A DNA stretch of 15,862 bases from Paenibacillaceae bacterium UBA6304 (GCA_002439285.1 DJTQ01000111.1:1-15862), one strand, 5' to 3'; counted from the first letter of the stretch, positions 5,774-14,129 are shown. Notes: generated by a model not told the origin, from the sequence alone. Translations and numbers: made by a program.

Positions 5774-7759
5774 TTAGACTTCGTTAAATTGTTCCGATAG
5801 TTCTCTCTCTGACGATTCCTGAATCTCAACGCCCTCCGGAAGCACGGACAGAACTTTATCCTTGACCTCAGGATTACTCCGCATTTCTTCACCTAACATC
5901 ACAACAATGCCGCGGTCATCCCGGGAACGGATCAGCCGTCCGATTCCCTGACGAAGGCGCAGCAGCATATAGGGCATGTCCACTTCCGCGAACGGATCAG
6001 CGGACGCTCTTCGTTTGGCGTTAAATACCGGATCAAGCGGAGGAAAAGGCAGCGACCAAATGATCACGTTCATAAGCGATGGTCCCGGCACATCGAGTCC
6101 TTCCCATAGACTGACCGCGCACAGGACGCTTTCCTCCTCTTGCTGAAATGCGGAAATCAAATGACTGATTTCTCCGTCGCCTTCAAAGTAAAACGTCATT
6201 CCGGCCAACAAGGGCTGAGACTTCACTTTCCCCTTGAATTGTTGAAGTTCTTCCTTTGTCCGGAAAAGAATCAGTGCCCTTCCGCCGGTTTGCCGTAAGA
6301 GCTGCGTTGCTTCCTTCATTTTGCCATCAAAGCCGTCAATGAAATTCCACAGCGGTGTCAAAACCTCCATCTGCTCGCTATATGCATAAGGAGAAGTCAC
6401 CGAAAATGACAGGAAGTCCTCAATGCCGAGGCTATCCGCCAGGTAACGGAAGGAACCGTTCACCGACATGGTAGCCGATGAAAATACGATCGGCATGCGA
6501 AGACCGAATACATGCGTTTTCAGTATTTCCTTTACCGTGCCGGGCATGATCGAGAGCATAAGTCCCTCCGGACTTTCCTCCACCCAACAAATTAAGGATG
6601 TTTCCGATCGTTCGAAGAGCATAAGTGCCTTCTGCATCATGTCCAGATGCTCCTCGACGATTCGAAGCTGGTATTGGTCCAGTGTATACAATTCACCTTC
6701 GAAGACCAATTCTTCTTCAATCGCCGATAGCAAATCCCGGAAGCGGTGCACTTCGCCAAGGAGTTCTTCGGTCAAGACGATTTCTTTCCGATCCGAGCCC
6801 GGAATGGAACGGTTATTTTGTCCGAACGCATTAAACATCACTTCGCTTTGCACAATCGCATCATCGACCAGAACGGCCAACGATTCGCGGATTTCATTCT
6901 GTAAAAGACGCGTAATCAGTTCTTCGAAGATCGCATGCTTCATCTTGTAGCCGAGCGCCTTCATGGCGGCCGATTCCAACAAATGTCCCTCGTCAAACAC
7001 GACGGAAGAATGCTCCGGCAGCAGCGGCAGCTGTCCCTCACGTTTACGCCCGTCATAGGTCCACACGTGCTCCAGATAATAGTCATGCGAGCAAATGATG
7101 ATGTCGGTGGAGCGCCGGTAATGATCCCGCGACAGCGTCTGCCCACACCGGTGGCGGCGGTCGCAAGTGAAGCAGTCCTGGAACGGATCCCAATTGATTT
7201 GATTCCACTCTTCGTCGCTTAGTTGCGGATAATCCTTTCTGTCTCCGTAGGCGTGGAAGGATTGCATCGGCTTCGGCGAGTTGACGAAACTCGGCAAACC
7301 CGCAGCGATTTCTTCCCAACTCATGTCCTCATTGCCTTGAATCCGCGCTTGATCCAGCTTTTTGAGGCAAAGATATTGGTCCGGCGATTTGCCCAGCCGA
7401 GCGTCAATATTGAGTTCCAAATGACGGGCCAGCTTGGCGATATCGCCCTCCGGTTTGACTAACTGTTCAATCAGGGATTCGTCCGCGCAGGCAATAACCG
7501 CGGGTTTACGCGTATAACGCGCGTAACACACCGCGTACAGAAGATAAGCCAGGGTTTTCCCCGTACCCACCCCAGCTTCGGCAAAGATCGTTTTTTTGTC
7601 GGCAAATGCCTTTTCCAGTTGAAACGCCATGTAGATCTGCTCATCCCGAACTTCAAAGCCGGCTTCCGGAAGCAGCTCGTAAAACACGTCCGCCACCCAA
7701 TCCGACGCTTGCTGTATAAACGGTATGGCAGGATCATATGCAAATGGGTATAATTCCAC
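5774..7759 (-). CDS. dinG: DinG/XPD-type superfamily 2 DNA helicase
   Basis: A 661-residue ATP-dependent helicase predicted to unwind DNA 5' to 3' and resolve blocked or structured DNA during repair. Walker A is EAGVGTGKT (61-69). Four cysteines suited to an iron-sulfur cluster are Cys131, Cys196, Cys199 and Cys205. The DEGH box is at 256-259, motif III SATM at 428-431, motif V LWEGLDVPG at 551-559, and motif VI QGIGRLIR at 604-611. All hallmarks are intact. There is no N-terminal DEDD exonuclease domain, unlike the longer B. subtilis DinG, so it is closer to the E. coli DinG/YoaA layout. The start is GTG 7757-7759 with AGAGG about 11 nt upstream. It is a monocistronic unit between non-coding regions. 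The helicase family is sure; the gene symbol is a best guess. Confidence 0.9.
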   Translation of the reverse strand: MELYPFAYDPAIPFIQQASDWVADVFYELLPEAGFEVRDEQIYMAFQLEKAFADKKTIFAEAGVGTGKTLAYLLYAVCYARYTRKPAVIACADESLIEQLVKPEGDIAKLARHLELNIDARLGKSPDQYLCLKKLDQARIQGNEDMSWEEIAAGLPSFVNSPKPMQSFHAYGDRKDYPQLSDEEWNQINWDPFQDCFTCDRRHRCGQTLSRDHYRRSTDIIICSHDYYLEHVWTYDGRKREGQLPLLPEHSSVVFDEGHLLESAAMKALGYKMKHAIFEELITRLLQNEIRESLAVLVDDAIVQSEVMFNAFGQNNRSIPGSDRKEIVLTEELLGEVHRFRDLLSAIEEELVFEGELYTLDQYQLRIVEEHLDMMQKALMLFERSETSLICWVEESPEGLMLSIMPGTVKEILKTHVFGLRMPIVFSSATMSVNGSFRYLADSLGIEDFLSFSVTSPYAYSEQMEVLTPLWNFIDGFDGKMKEATQLLRQTGGRALILFRTKEELQQFKGKVKSQPLLAGMTFYFEGDGEISHLISAFQQEEESVLCAVSLWEGLDVPGPSLMNVIIWSLPFPPLDPVFNAKRRASADPFAEVDMPYMLLRLRQGIGRLIRSRDDRGIVVMLGEEMRSNPEVKDKVLSVLPEGVEIQESSERELSEQFNEV

Positions 7760-7924
7760 GGTTTAAATAACCTCTTCTTTCTACTTCTATATATGGCCAA
7801 TCATCCATTTTAAATAATTCAGCGTATATAGATCACTCTATTCTTCATCAGTTGAACAACCCATTATCACACGAACCCCACACAAATACAACACCAAGAT
7901 CCCTTGATACTCCAAAAGGAATCA

Positions 7925-7949
7925 TTAAGAAAAACGCCTGACGGCGTCT
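7925..7949. repeat. Hairpin repeat, copy 2
   Basis: It differs from 222-246 at one position of 25, in the same orientation 7.7 kb away. ACGCC-TGAC-GGCGT forms the stem (7934-7947). Read on the minus strand it is followed by TTTTTCTT, which makes a plausible terminator 80 bp past the stop of the transposase remnant. Confidence 0.7.
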
Positions 7950-8028
7950 TTGGGGTTCGGACTTCTACGTTTGTGTGTGTGGAGGGATGGGTAAGGGACT
8001 TCCCCCCACACCCATTCCCTCTTCTATT

Positions 8029-8163
8029 CTACATCGCGAATACATCATAGTGACGGATCATCTTGAATTGCCCACCTTTTGGCATTAGACGACTCCATTC
8101 TTCTGTCCTACCGCAAGAACAGGTCGCGCAAAGACGTCCCTTACACTGGTAAGGGACGTCTTT
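8029..8163 (-). pseudogene. IS91-like transposase remnant, second zinc knuckle
   Basis: The minus frame reads KDVPYQCKGRLCATCSCG and then RTEEWSRLM. From recall this is the segment that follows the CxGCH motif in IS91-like zinc-finger transposases (PYRCKGRFCTTCSCGETEEWSRLL). After WSRLM the similarity is lost and the frame stops at 8029. Nothing upstream of residue KDV matches the family; the frame there runs back into the peptidase terminator. It is a fragment of about 30 codons, too small to function. It could come from a different copy than the left-edge remnant, or from the same copy after rearrangement. Confidence 0.65.
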
Positions 8164-8164
8164 G
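8129..8164. repeat. Perfect 16-bp inverted repeat within the transposase remnant
   Basis: CAAAGACGTCCCTTAC (8129-8144) is exactly complementary to 8149-8164, with the 4-nt loop ACTG. It covers the codons for NKDVPY and CKGRLC. Only three T residues follow the stem on either strand, so it is not a typical intrinsic terminator. Confidence 0.85.
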
Positions 8165-8184
8165 TTCAAAAAAATAATGTTCAT

Positions 8185-8209
8185 AAAAAAAGCCGCCAAA
8201 AAGACGGCT
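8185..8209 (-). terminator. Intrinsic terminator of the M3 peptidase gene
   Basis: AGCCG (8191-8195) pairs with CGGCT (8205-8209). One G-T wobble and one further G-C pair extend the stem to 7 bp around a 5-nt loop. A seven-base T-tract follows on the minus strand. It starts 12 bp after the stop. Confidence 0.85.
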
Positions 8210-8221
8210 CTCATGTTGCAA

Positions 8222-9916
8222 TTAAAGGGCCGTGTCGTCTACACCATTCAGCCATTCTTCGATACTGCCGATCACGGAAGTGACACAGCCTTCCTCAAAC
8301 GGCGAAATCAGCCCGGCGATCTTAACCAGCTCCGTGAACGATTGGCTGCCGCCTTGGCGACAGAGATGGAGATATTGTGCCCAAGCTTCCTGACGGTTCT
8401 CGTGCATCTTCTTCCAGAACTGAAAGGCACAGATTTGAGCCAGGGTATAATCAATGTAATAGAACGGGGTATTGAAAATATGACTCTGCTTTTGCCAGAA
8501 CCCGCCCCGCTCCAAATACTCGTTATCCGCATAGTTGCGATGAGGTAAATATTTGCGCTCAATCTCCCTCCATGCTTGCTTACGCTCCGCCGGGGTTGCA
8601 TCCGGATTCTCATAGACAAAATGCTGGAATTCATCGACGGTAACCCCGTAAGGGATGAATAAAAGCGCACTTGCCAAATGTTCAAAGCGATACTTATCGG
8701 CTTCCTCCTTGAAGAAGAGATCCATCCAAGGCCAAGTGAAGAATTCCATGCTCATGGAATGAATTTCGCAAGCCTCGTAAGTCGGAAAGCTGTACTCCGG
8801 CACCTCGAACCCCCGGCTCTCATAGACCTGAAATGCATGTCCGGCCTCATGCGTCAACACATCGATATCTCCCGACGTACCGTTAAAGTTCGAAAAGATA
8901 AACGGTGCTTTATACTCGCTAATGTAAGTACAGTACCCGCCGCTACGCTTACCCTTGTTTGCAACGAGATCCATCAGGCCGTTCTCCTGCATAAAATTGA
9001 AAAATTCATTCGTCTCCGGCGAGAGCTCCGCATACATCTTGGCCCCATTGCTCACAATCCATTCCGGATTCCCCTTCGGTGCCGCATTGCCTGATTTAAA
9101 GACAAAATTCTCATCGTAATACAACAGTTGATCAACGCCGATCCGGTTCCGTTGGCGCTCCCTCAGCTTAGATGCAACAGGAACGATATGTGTAAGCACC
9201 TGGTTCCGGAAATTCGCCACCATTTCAGCATTGTAATCCGTACGGGACATCCGGGCATAGCCAAGCTCCACGAAGTTACGGAATCCAAGCTTCTTAGCGA
9301 TTGTCGTTCTGACTTTGACCAGATCATCATAAATACGATCGAAAGTTGCTTCATGATCAGCCATAAAACCGCTGGATGCTGCCATGGCTCGTTTCCGCAT
9401 GTCCCGATCCGTAGATTCCTGAAACGGCGTCATCTGGGCCAACGTCCGCTCCTCCCCTTCGAAGAGGATTTTGGCCGAAGCAATAAGCTTCATATATTCG
9501 GTTGTCAGTTTGTTCTCCTGCTGCAGATCCTCAATGACCTCGGGGCTGAATGTTTTCAACGAAAGCTCGGCAAGCTGGAATAGCTGCCTCCCCCATCTCT
9601 TCTCCAATTGCTCCCGAAATTTGGAGCCCACTAACGCACGGTAGTAATCCGTAATAAATTCTTGGATGATGGGTCCCTTCTCGTCAAAAAAATCTTGCTC
9701 CGCTTTGTAGAATTCGTCATTGGTATCGATCGTGTGACGAATGCTGGCGATCTCCTGAAGGCTTTCAAACTGACTTCTCAGCTTGTTAATTTCCGCCATC
9801 GCTTGACTCTGCTCCTCGTATGTAGCCGCAGACGTGAATTGCTCCAGGATTAATTTGAACTTTTGCCCAAAATCCTCAACATCCGGGCGTTCATAGTGGT
9901 ACTCGTTAAATTTCAC
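8222..9916 (-). CDS. M3 family oligoendopeptidase (PepF-like)
   Basis: A 564-residue cytoplasmic zinc metallopeptidase that cleaves oligopeptides of limited length. The HEAGH motif gives zinc ligands His356 and His360 and catalytic Glu357; Glu384 in YEACEIHS is the expected third ligand. Upstream, helical segments and the M3 pattern SGGYCTYISEYKAPFIFSN precede the active site, as in the family. The length fits the ~560-residue oligoendopeptidase group. The start is put at GTG 9914-9916, preceded by AGGTGA at about 6 nt. A GTG three codons upstream (9925) overlaps this ribosome binding site. The gene has its own promoter and terminator and is not linked to peptide transport genes. The symbol pepF would be reasonable but the subgroup was not verified. 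Confidence 0.9.
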   Translation of the reverse strand: MKFNEYHYERPDVEDFGQKFKLILEQFTSAATYEEQSQAMAEINKLRSQFESLQEIASIRHTIDTNDEFYKAEQDFFDEKGPIIQEFITDYYRALVGSKFREQLEKRWGRQLFQLAELSLKTFSPEVIEDLQQENKLTTEYMKLIASAKILFEGEERTLAQMTPFQESTDRDMRKRAMAASSGFMADHEATFDRIYDDLVKVRTTIAKKLGFRNFVELGYARMSRTDYNAEMVANFRNQVLTHIVPVASKLRERQRNRIGVDQLLYYDENFVFKSGNAAPKGNPEWIVSNGAKMYAELSPETNEFFNFMQENGLMDLVANKGKRSGGYCTYISEYKAPFIFSNFNGTSGDIDVLTHEAGHAFQVYESRGFEVPEYSFPTYEACEIHSMSMEFFTWPWMDLFFKEEADKYRFEHLASALLFIPYGVTVDEFQHFVYENPDATPAERKQAWREIERKYLPHRNYADNEYLERGGFWQKQSHIFNTPFYYIDYTLAQICAFQFWKKMHENRQEAWAQYLHLCRQGGSQSFTELVKIAGLISPFEEGCVTSVIGSIEEWLNGVDDTAL

Positions 9917-9965
9917 ATTATTCACCTAGCCTCTCGCTATTTAGAAATTGCTGGCACTTTAGATC

Positions 9966-9995
9966 ATTATACTTAAATCCCATTTTCAATAACAA
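9966..9995 (-). promoter_or_regulatory. Promoter of the M3 peptidase gene
   Basis: On the minus strand TTGTTA (9990-9995) and a perfect TATAAT (9966-9971) are separated by 18 nt. The -10 ends about 50 bp upstream of the start codon. Confidence 0.6.
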
Positions 9996-10046
9996 TCGAA
10001 TGAAATAAATGTTATCAAATCAGCAATTCCCCATTTCCAAAATAAT

Positions 10047-10077
10047 GAAGAGGAGACGATTAACCCGCCTCCTCTTC
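10047..10077 (-). terminator. Terminator of the ugp-like operon
   Basis: GAAGAGGAG (10047-10055) pairs perfectly with CTCCTCTTC (10069-10077) over 9 bp around a 13-nt loop. On the minus strand the stem is followed by ATTATTTT, six bases past the stop of the phosphodiesterase gene. Confidence 0.7.
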
Positions 10078-10082
10078 CAATA

Positions 10083-10808
10083 CTATGGTCGTTTTAATTC
10101 CCGATGGGTCTCATAAAACTCTGCCCAGCGCTCCAGTTCGTTCGTCGTAATGAGCGTCGTCGGGTACTTTTGCGCAATGATCTCCATATCGTCCAGTGAA
10201 TCCACCGGCCAAGGCCCCACCTCAATTCCCCGCTCGATAATCATGCTCGCATATTCCTCAGTCATCATTTTCATAGGTACACCCAGCAATTCGCATCCAT
10301 ATTCCTTCATCCACGGAAACACATAGGGCAGACTGTTGCTCGTTGTGATCCCTAACCGGATATCCGGGCTCAGGGCTCTCAGACGCTGTATGCAGAAATG
10401 GTCAAAGCTGATGATGATCGATTGGTCGAAGGTATCGGTTTTTTTAAGAATATCCAGCACTTTCTGCTCCAAGCCCGGATAAAGATCACCCGCCTGTTTA
10501 AGCTCCACCATTACATTCAATTTACCGCGCAGCAGCATCATAGTTTCTCCCAATGTCGGGATGGTTTCATGGCCGCCAATCTTCATTCGCTTCAATTCGG
10601 TTAACGTGTAATCCTTCACATTCCCTTTATGATCACTCATTCGGTCAACCCAATAATCATGGATAACAACAGGAACACCGTCCTTGCTTAGCTGCACATC
10701 AAGCTCGACATAGGTGAAGCCCAGATCGACAGCCGCTTGGAACGATGACAAGGTATTTTCCGGATATTTTACCGGGTAACCCCGATGGGCAATTCCTCTA
10801 ATCTGCAT
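10083..10808 (-). CDS. ugpQ: Glycerophosphodiester phosphodiesterase (UgpQ-like)
   Basis: A 241-residue cytoplasmic enzyme predicted to split glycerophosphodiesters into glycerol-3-phosphate and an alcohol. The active-site series is complete: HRG at residues 8-10, PENT at 16-19, ELD at 35-37 and His50-Asp51. There is no signal peptide, which fits the intracellular UgpQ type rather than the secreted GlpQ type. The ATG at 10806-10808 follows GGAG (10819-10822) at 10 nt. It is the last gene of the operon, 74 bp after the binding-protein gene with no terminator between. Its position beside the transporter suggests it processes diesters as they enter. Confidence 0.9.
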   Translation of the reverse strand: MQIRGIAHRGYPVKYPENTLSSFQAAVDLGFTYVELDVQLSKDGVPVVIHDYWVDRMSDHKGNVKDYTLTELKRMKIGGHETIPTLGETMMLLRGKLNVMVELKQAGDLYPGLEQKVLDILKKTDTFDQSIIISFDHFCIQRLRALSPDIRLGITTSNSLPYVFPWMKEYGCELLGVPMKMMTEEYASMIIERGIEVGPWPVDSLDDMEIIAQKYPTTLITTNELERWAEFYETHRELKRP

Positions 10809-10882
10809 ACAAGTTAGCTCCTTTAATCATTCATTGTTTGATATGAACTACAATCCTTGGCTGGTTCTACAACTGCAGCGCC

Positions 10883-12187
10883 CTATTCCTTCATTAATTT
10901 CTCTGCTTCTTTCTTGAATGAATCTAATGTGGAAGAGATATCGGCGTTGTCGTACATGATAGCCTCCGTTGCTTTCAGGAAGATTTGATCGACAGCCGCG
11001 AATGCCGCATGGTTATTACTATCGAACGCATATTCTAATTGTTCGAAGGCTACTTTACGCGCCGTAACCTCTTCCCACTGCGCTTTCATCTCGGCGGACT
11101 CTGCCATTTTCTTCGTGAACGGGACATAACCCGAATCAAGGATGAACTGCTGGCCGCCCTTTGGATCATTGAATACCCAGTTCAGAAAATCCCATGCCGC
11201 TTCTTTATGCTTCGAACTCTCGAACATCACTAGATTCGCTCCGCCTGTCGGCGTGGCTTGCTGATCCTTCATCGGCAGAAACGCTGTGACATAGTCGAAA
11301 TCAACAATGCCTGCATGACGTCCGATTACCCCGGTCGATTCCATCATCATCCCGATCTGACCGCTGGCGAACATCGAATTGACGATGTTTCCGCTATCTT
11401 GGGCAGGCGGGTAGAACAACGCGCCTGTAGTTTGCATCTCCTTCAAAAACTCGAACGTCTTTACACCCTCTTCATTAAAGCCCATTCCAGTTCCTTCTGC
11501 GTTAAAGAACGCGCCTTTAAGCTGCTGAATCATCGCAATCGGATACCAGCTTGCATATGGCATTGAATAGCCATAACGCTTGAACTCACCATTTTCTTTC
11601 ACTACGAGGGCGTTCGCTACGGTCGCCAGTTCGTCCCAAGTCGTAGGCACTTTCAGGTTTTTCTCATCAAGCATCGTTTTGTTAATATGGAGCAGCGGTG
11701 TGGAACGGTTGAATGGCAGTGCATTCAATTGTTCATTGAATTTTACATTATCCAGCAGGCCTGGCAAGAAGTCGTCCTCGCTCATCCCCGTGCTCTCAAG
11801 CAGCGGATAGAAATCAGCAAGCACCTCTGCTTCGGCAAGCAATGGGACAAATCCACGCTCAAGCATCGAAATGTCCGGCGCCGTATTTGCCGGAACCGCC
11901 TGCTGCAGCTTTGTCAGCGTTTCCTGGTAAGTCCCTTGGAAGGTGCCGATGACCTCTACTTTATCTTGCGATTCGTTGTATGCCTTAATCATGTTGTCGA
12001 TATACTCGCCATTGTTGCCGCCCATGGAATGCCAGAACTGAATTTTCGTCTTGCCTGATTTTCCTTCACCGCTATTTGCGTCGGCTATGGCCTGCTGATT
12101 AGCAGTCTGGCCATCATTGCTTGAACAACCCATGACCAAACCAAGCAACAATACCATGATTAGCACTGGTGCTAATGCTTTCTTCAT
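10883..12187 (-). CDS. ugpB: UgpB-like substrate-binding lipoprotein
   Basis: A 434-residue extracytoplasmic binding protein of the carbohydrate ABC (family 1) type. A lysine-rich signal (MKKALAP) and hydrophobic core lead to the lipobox LVMGC, with acylated Cys21. From IQFWHSMGG onward the sequence matches my recall of E. coli UgpB closely (FWHSM, LPFNRSTPLLHINK, TTWDELA, GGANLVM). The likely ligands are glycerol-3-phosphate or glycerophosphodiesters, supported by the neighbouring phosphodiesterase; other sugars are possible. The ATG at 12185-12187 is chosen because GGAGGGG sits 5 nt upstream; an in-frame ATG nine codons earlier would run through that site. It lies 36 bp after the second permease gene. 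Confidence 0.88.
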   Translation of the reverse strand: MKKALAPVLIMVLLLGLVMGCSSNDGQTANQQAIADANSGEGKSGKTKIQFWHSMGGNNGEYIDNMIKAYNESQDKVEVIGTFQGTYQETLTKLQQAVPANTAPDISMLERGFVPLLAEAEVLADFYPLLESTGMSEDDFLPGLLDNVKFNEQLNALPFNRSTPLLHINKTMLDEKNLKVPTTWDELATVANALVVKENGEFKRYGYSMPYASWYPIAMIQQLKGAFFNAEGTGMGFNEEGVKTFEFLKEMQTTGALFYPPAQDSGNIVNSMFASGQIGMMMESTGVIGRHAGIVDFDYVTAFLPMKDQQATPTGGANLVMFESSKHKEAAWDFLNWVFNDPKGGQQFILDSGYVPFTKKMAESAEMKAQWEEVTARKVAFEQLEYAFDSNNHAAFAAVDQIFLKATEAIMYDNADISSTLDSFKKEAEKLMKE

Positions 12188-12223
12188 AACAACCCCTCCA
12201 TTATGTTTTATCATTCAAGGAAC

Positions 12224-13057
12224 TTATTTAATTCCTGAATAAACGAATGCTTTGACAATTTGCTTCGAGCTGAATAAATACGCCAGCAGGATCGGCATGA
12301 CGAGTACGACATTGCCGGCCATGATGATGTTCCAATTGCTAATGCCCTCGGTTTCACGAAGCATGGCTATCCCGATCGTAAGCGGTCGCACACTCGTTGA
12401 ATCGGTCATGACTAACGGCCAGAAATAATCGTTCCAATGGGATACGAAGCTGAATAAACCAACTGTAGCAAGAGCCGGTAGCGACATCGGCACCATAATT
12501 TTATACATAATCATAAATTCGCTCGCATTATCCATCCGTGCGGACTCGATGATTTCTGTTGGCACCTGCATAAAATATTGCCGTAACAGGAAGATCCCGA
12601 AAGCATTCGCGACAAACGGAAGAATCTGCGGCAAAAGCGTGTTAATCATCCCCCAATCGGCCAGCATCAGATAAACCGGGATAAACGTGACCTGTCCTGG
12701 GATCATGAAAGCGAGCAACACCAGCGCGAACAGAATGTTTTGGCCTTTGAACCTATACTTAGCAAAAGCATAGGCGGCCGGTATCATAATGAGCATCTGT
12801 AGGATAATGATGCTGAACGTAATAATGATCGAGTTTTTGGTATAAGTGAAAAAGGGACCAGATTGCATCGCAGTTACAAAATTACTCCATTGCGGCATGG
12901 ACGGCAGCAGCTTCGGCGGATAGACCATCGTTTCCGGGAAGGTCTTCAGAGCCGTCATAATCATCCACAAAAAAGGAAATATGAAGATTAGAAGCACAAT
13001 GCCTTTTAGCAAATAATTAATTCCAGACTGGATTAAACTCCATTTCGATTGCATCAT
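12224..13057 (-). CDS. ugpE: ABC transporter permease, UgpE-like
   Basis: A 277-residue integral membrane protein with about six hydrophobic helices, starting at residues ~15-37. The EAA loop that docks the ATPase reads EIIESARMDNASEF, around residues 165-180. The pattern of large aromatic helices and the C-terminal KQIVKAFVYSGIK fits the MalG/UgpE half of carbohydrate importers. The start ATG 13055-13057 lies 3 nt after AGGAAG; the next codon is also ATG and would have 6 nt spacing, so the start may be one codon later. It lies 19 bp downstream of the partner permease gene, a typical operon spacing. No ATPase gene is linked; a shared MsmX/UgpC-type ATPase elsewhere is expected. Confidence 0.9.
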   Translation of the reverse strand: MMQSKWSLIQSGINYLLKGIVLLIFIFPFLWMIMTALKTFPETMVYPPKLLPSMPQWSNFVTAMQSGPFFTYTKNSIIITFSIIILQMLIMIPAAYAFAKYRFKGQNILFALVLLAFMIPGQVTFIPVYLMLADWGMINTLLPQILPFVANAFGIFLLRQYFMQVPTEIIESARMDNASEFMIMYKIMVPMSLPALATVGLFSFVSHWNDYFWPLVMTDSTSVRPLTIGIAMLRETEGISNWNIIMAGNVVLVMPILLAYLFSSKQIVKAFVYSGIK

Positions 13058-13076
13058 TACCTTCCTTTCTTCACCT

Positions 13077-13961
13077 CTATTGATAATGAACTTTTTTTGA
13101 GAGCATACGGAAGTAGACGAAGGTTAAAACGGCAATAATCAGCATCAGCACAATCCCCGTTGCCGAGGCATAGCCCAAATTATTGGACCTGTATTCGTAG
13201 ATATGATACACCAGGGTCGAGGTCGAGTTATTCGGCCCACCTCCTGTCATAATCCGCACCGTATCGAACACTTTAAAGGAACCGATCGTCATAATAATCA
13301 AAATGAAAAATAATTGCGGCGAAATCATCGGCAGTGTAATTCTGTAAAATGTTGTGAACTTCCCTGCGTTATCAAGCTCTGCGGCCTCATAAATCGGTGT
13401 CGGCACACTTCTCAGTGCAGCTAGAACAATAAGTGCATAATAGCCTACGCTATGCCAGATCGAAACCAGAATTACCGACATCATTGATGTGCTGGAACTT
13501 TGCAGCCATTTCGACGGTGGTAAACCTACCGACTTTAGTAGAAAGTTCAGGATCCCGTGATTCGGATCCATCAGCAGCATCCAGACCAGTGCGATCGAGA
13601 CGATCGAAATAATGTGCGGGGTAAAGATTCCGGCTTGCAACAAAGCGTTAAACTTCTTCCCCTTCTTCTGGTTGACCCAAAGAGCTAAAAGGGTTGCAAA
13701 TAACATCGTTAGCAGCACGGTTACGACCGTGTATACAACTGTGTTTGTTAAGGCGATGTAGAACTCATCTTTGGCAAATAACTGCTTGTAGTTGTCGCCG
13801 CCTACAAATTTGCTTTTTGCATGGTTCAATAGGTTGTACTTGTAGAAGCTTAGCTTCAGTAAGTAGAACACCGGATAGATCACGAAGCATAGAATTGCCA
13901 GCATCGCTGGCAGGATCATCATGTAGGGGCGCAGTGATAACCAGAATTTTCTCCTATTCAT
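13077..13961 (-). CDS. ugpA: ABC transporter permease, UgpA-like
   Basis: A 294-residue membrane protein with about six helices, the MalF/UgpA-type partner. The EAA loop reads PIYEAAELDNAGKF followed by TTFYRITLPMISP, the site that contacts the ATPase. The start is ATG 13959-13961, preceded by AAGGAG at about 8 nt. A frame open further upstream to a TTG at 14027 reads through that ribosome binding site and is rejected. It is the first transporter gene of the operon. Its start overlaps the stop of a 34-codon small ORF in another frame (ATGAATAG), which would allow translational coupling. Confidence 0.9.
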   Translation of the reverse strand: MNRRKFWLSLRPYMMILPAMLAILCFVIYPVFYLLKLSFYKYNLLNHAKSKFVGGDNYKQLFAKDEFYIALTNTVVYTVVTVLLTMLFATLLALWVNQKKGKKFNALLQAGIFTPHIISIVSIALVWMLLMDPNHGILNFLLKSVGLPPSKWLQSSSTSMMSVILVSIWHSVGYYALIVLAALRSVPTPIYEAAELDNAGKFTTFYRITLPMISPQLFFILIIMTIGSFKVFDTVRIMTGGGPNNSTSTLVYHIYEYRSNNLGYASATGIVLMLIIAVLTFVYFRMLSKKVHYQ

Positions 13962-14058
13962 CGTTTTGTCTCCTTGTCTCCCCAGCCAGTCTAAGTACTC
14001 CCGATAGCCCGGGCACATTCTTCGCAATTCTCTTCTCTTTACCTTCCATGGAAGCCAA
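13954..14058 (-). CDS. Small ORF overlapping the ugpA start
   Basis: A 34-residue frame starts at TTG 14056-14058 and begins MASMEGKEKRIAKNVPG. It stops at TAG 13954-13956, eight bases inside ugpA. A strong AAAGGAGTGA (14065-14074) lies at ideal distance (9 nt) from the TTG, and no other start uses it. The peptide is basic, with no membrane segment or known domain. It may be a leader peptide that couples translation to the permease, or a small functional protein. The ribosome binding site is clear; expression is unproven. Confidence 0.5.
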   Translation of the reverse strand: MASMEGKEKRIAKNVPGLSGVLRLAGETRRQNDE

Positions 14059-14115
14059 GAATTATCACTCCTTTACTAGATTGTGCTGACTAACAATGAA
14101 TGAACTCAAAAAGGT

Positions 14116-14129
14116 AGTAAGCGCTATCA
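14116..14129 (-). promoter_or_regulatory. Catabolite-responsive element (cre) for the ugp-like operon
   Basis: On the minus strand TGATAGCGCTTACT matches the CcpA consensus TGWNANCGNTNWCA except at the last base. A possible -10 (TATGAT) overlaps it on the same strand, so CcpA binding could repress the operon when preferred sugars are present. The -35 is not clear. Confidence 0.6.

Larger units (their letters stand above)
7760..8221. other. Non-coding region with hairpins and a transposase scrap
   Basis: No intact gene is seen here. Positions 7760-7920 hold only the upstream region of the helicase gene, without a convincing promoter. Further right are the second hairpin repeat (7925-7949), an imperfect hairpin (AGGGATGGGT at 7983-7992 with ACCCATTCCCT at 8010-8020), the transposase remnant at 8029-8163, and the peptidase terminator. 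Confidence 0.6.

Noticed and set aside
6468..7462. Several open plus-strand frames across the helicase gene
   Set aside because: They lie antisense to an intact helicase with all motifs, lack ribosome binding sites and show no recognisable domains.
8129..8164. Perfect hairpin as an intrinsic terminator
   Set aside because: Only three T residues follow the stem on either strand; the real peptidase terminator is at 8185-8209.
8162..9583. Plus-strand frames across the peptidase gene
   Set aside because: Antisense shadows of a conserved M3 peptidase; no domain or start signal.
13962..14027. Longer N-terminus for the ugpA-like permease
   Set aside because: It passes through the AAGGAG site for ATG 13961 and needs a TTG start without its own site.
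13694..14089. 131-codon plus-strand frame over the ugpA start region
   Set aside because: Antisense to the permease, no ribosome binding site, low-complexity composition unlike a real protein.
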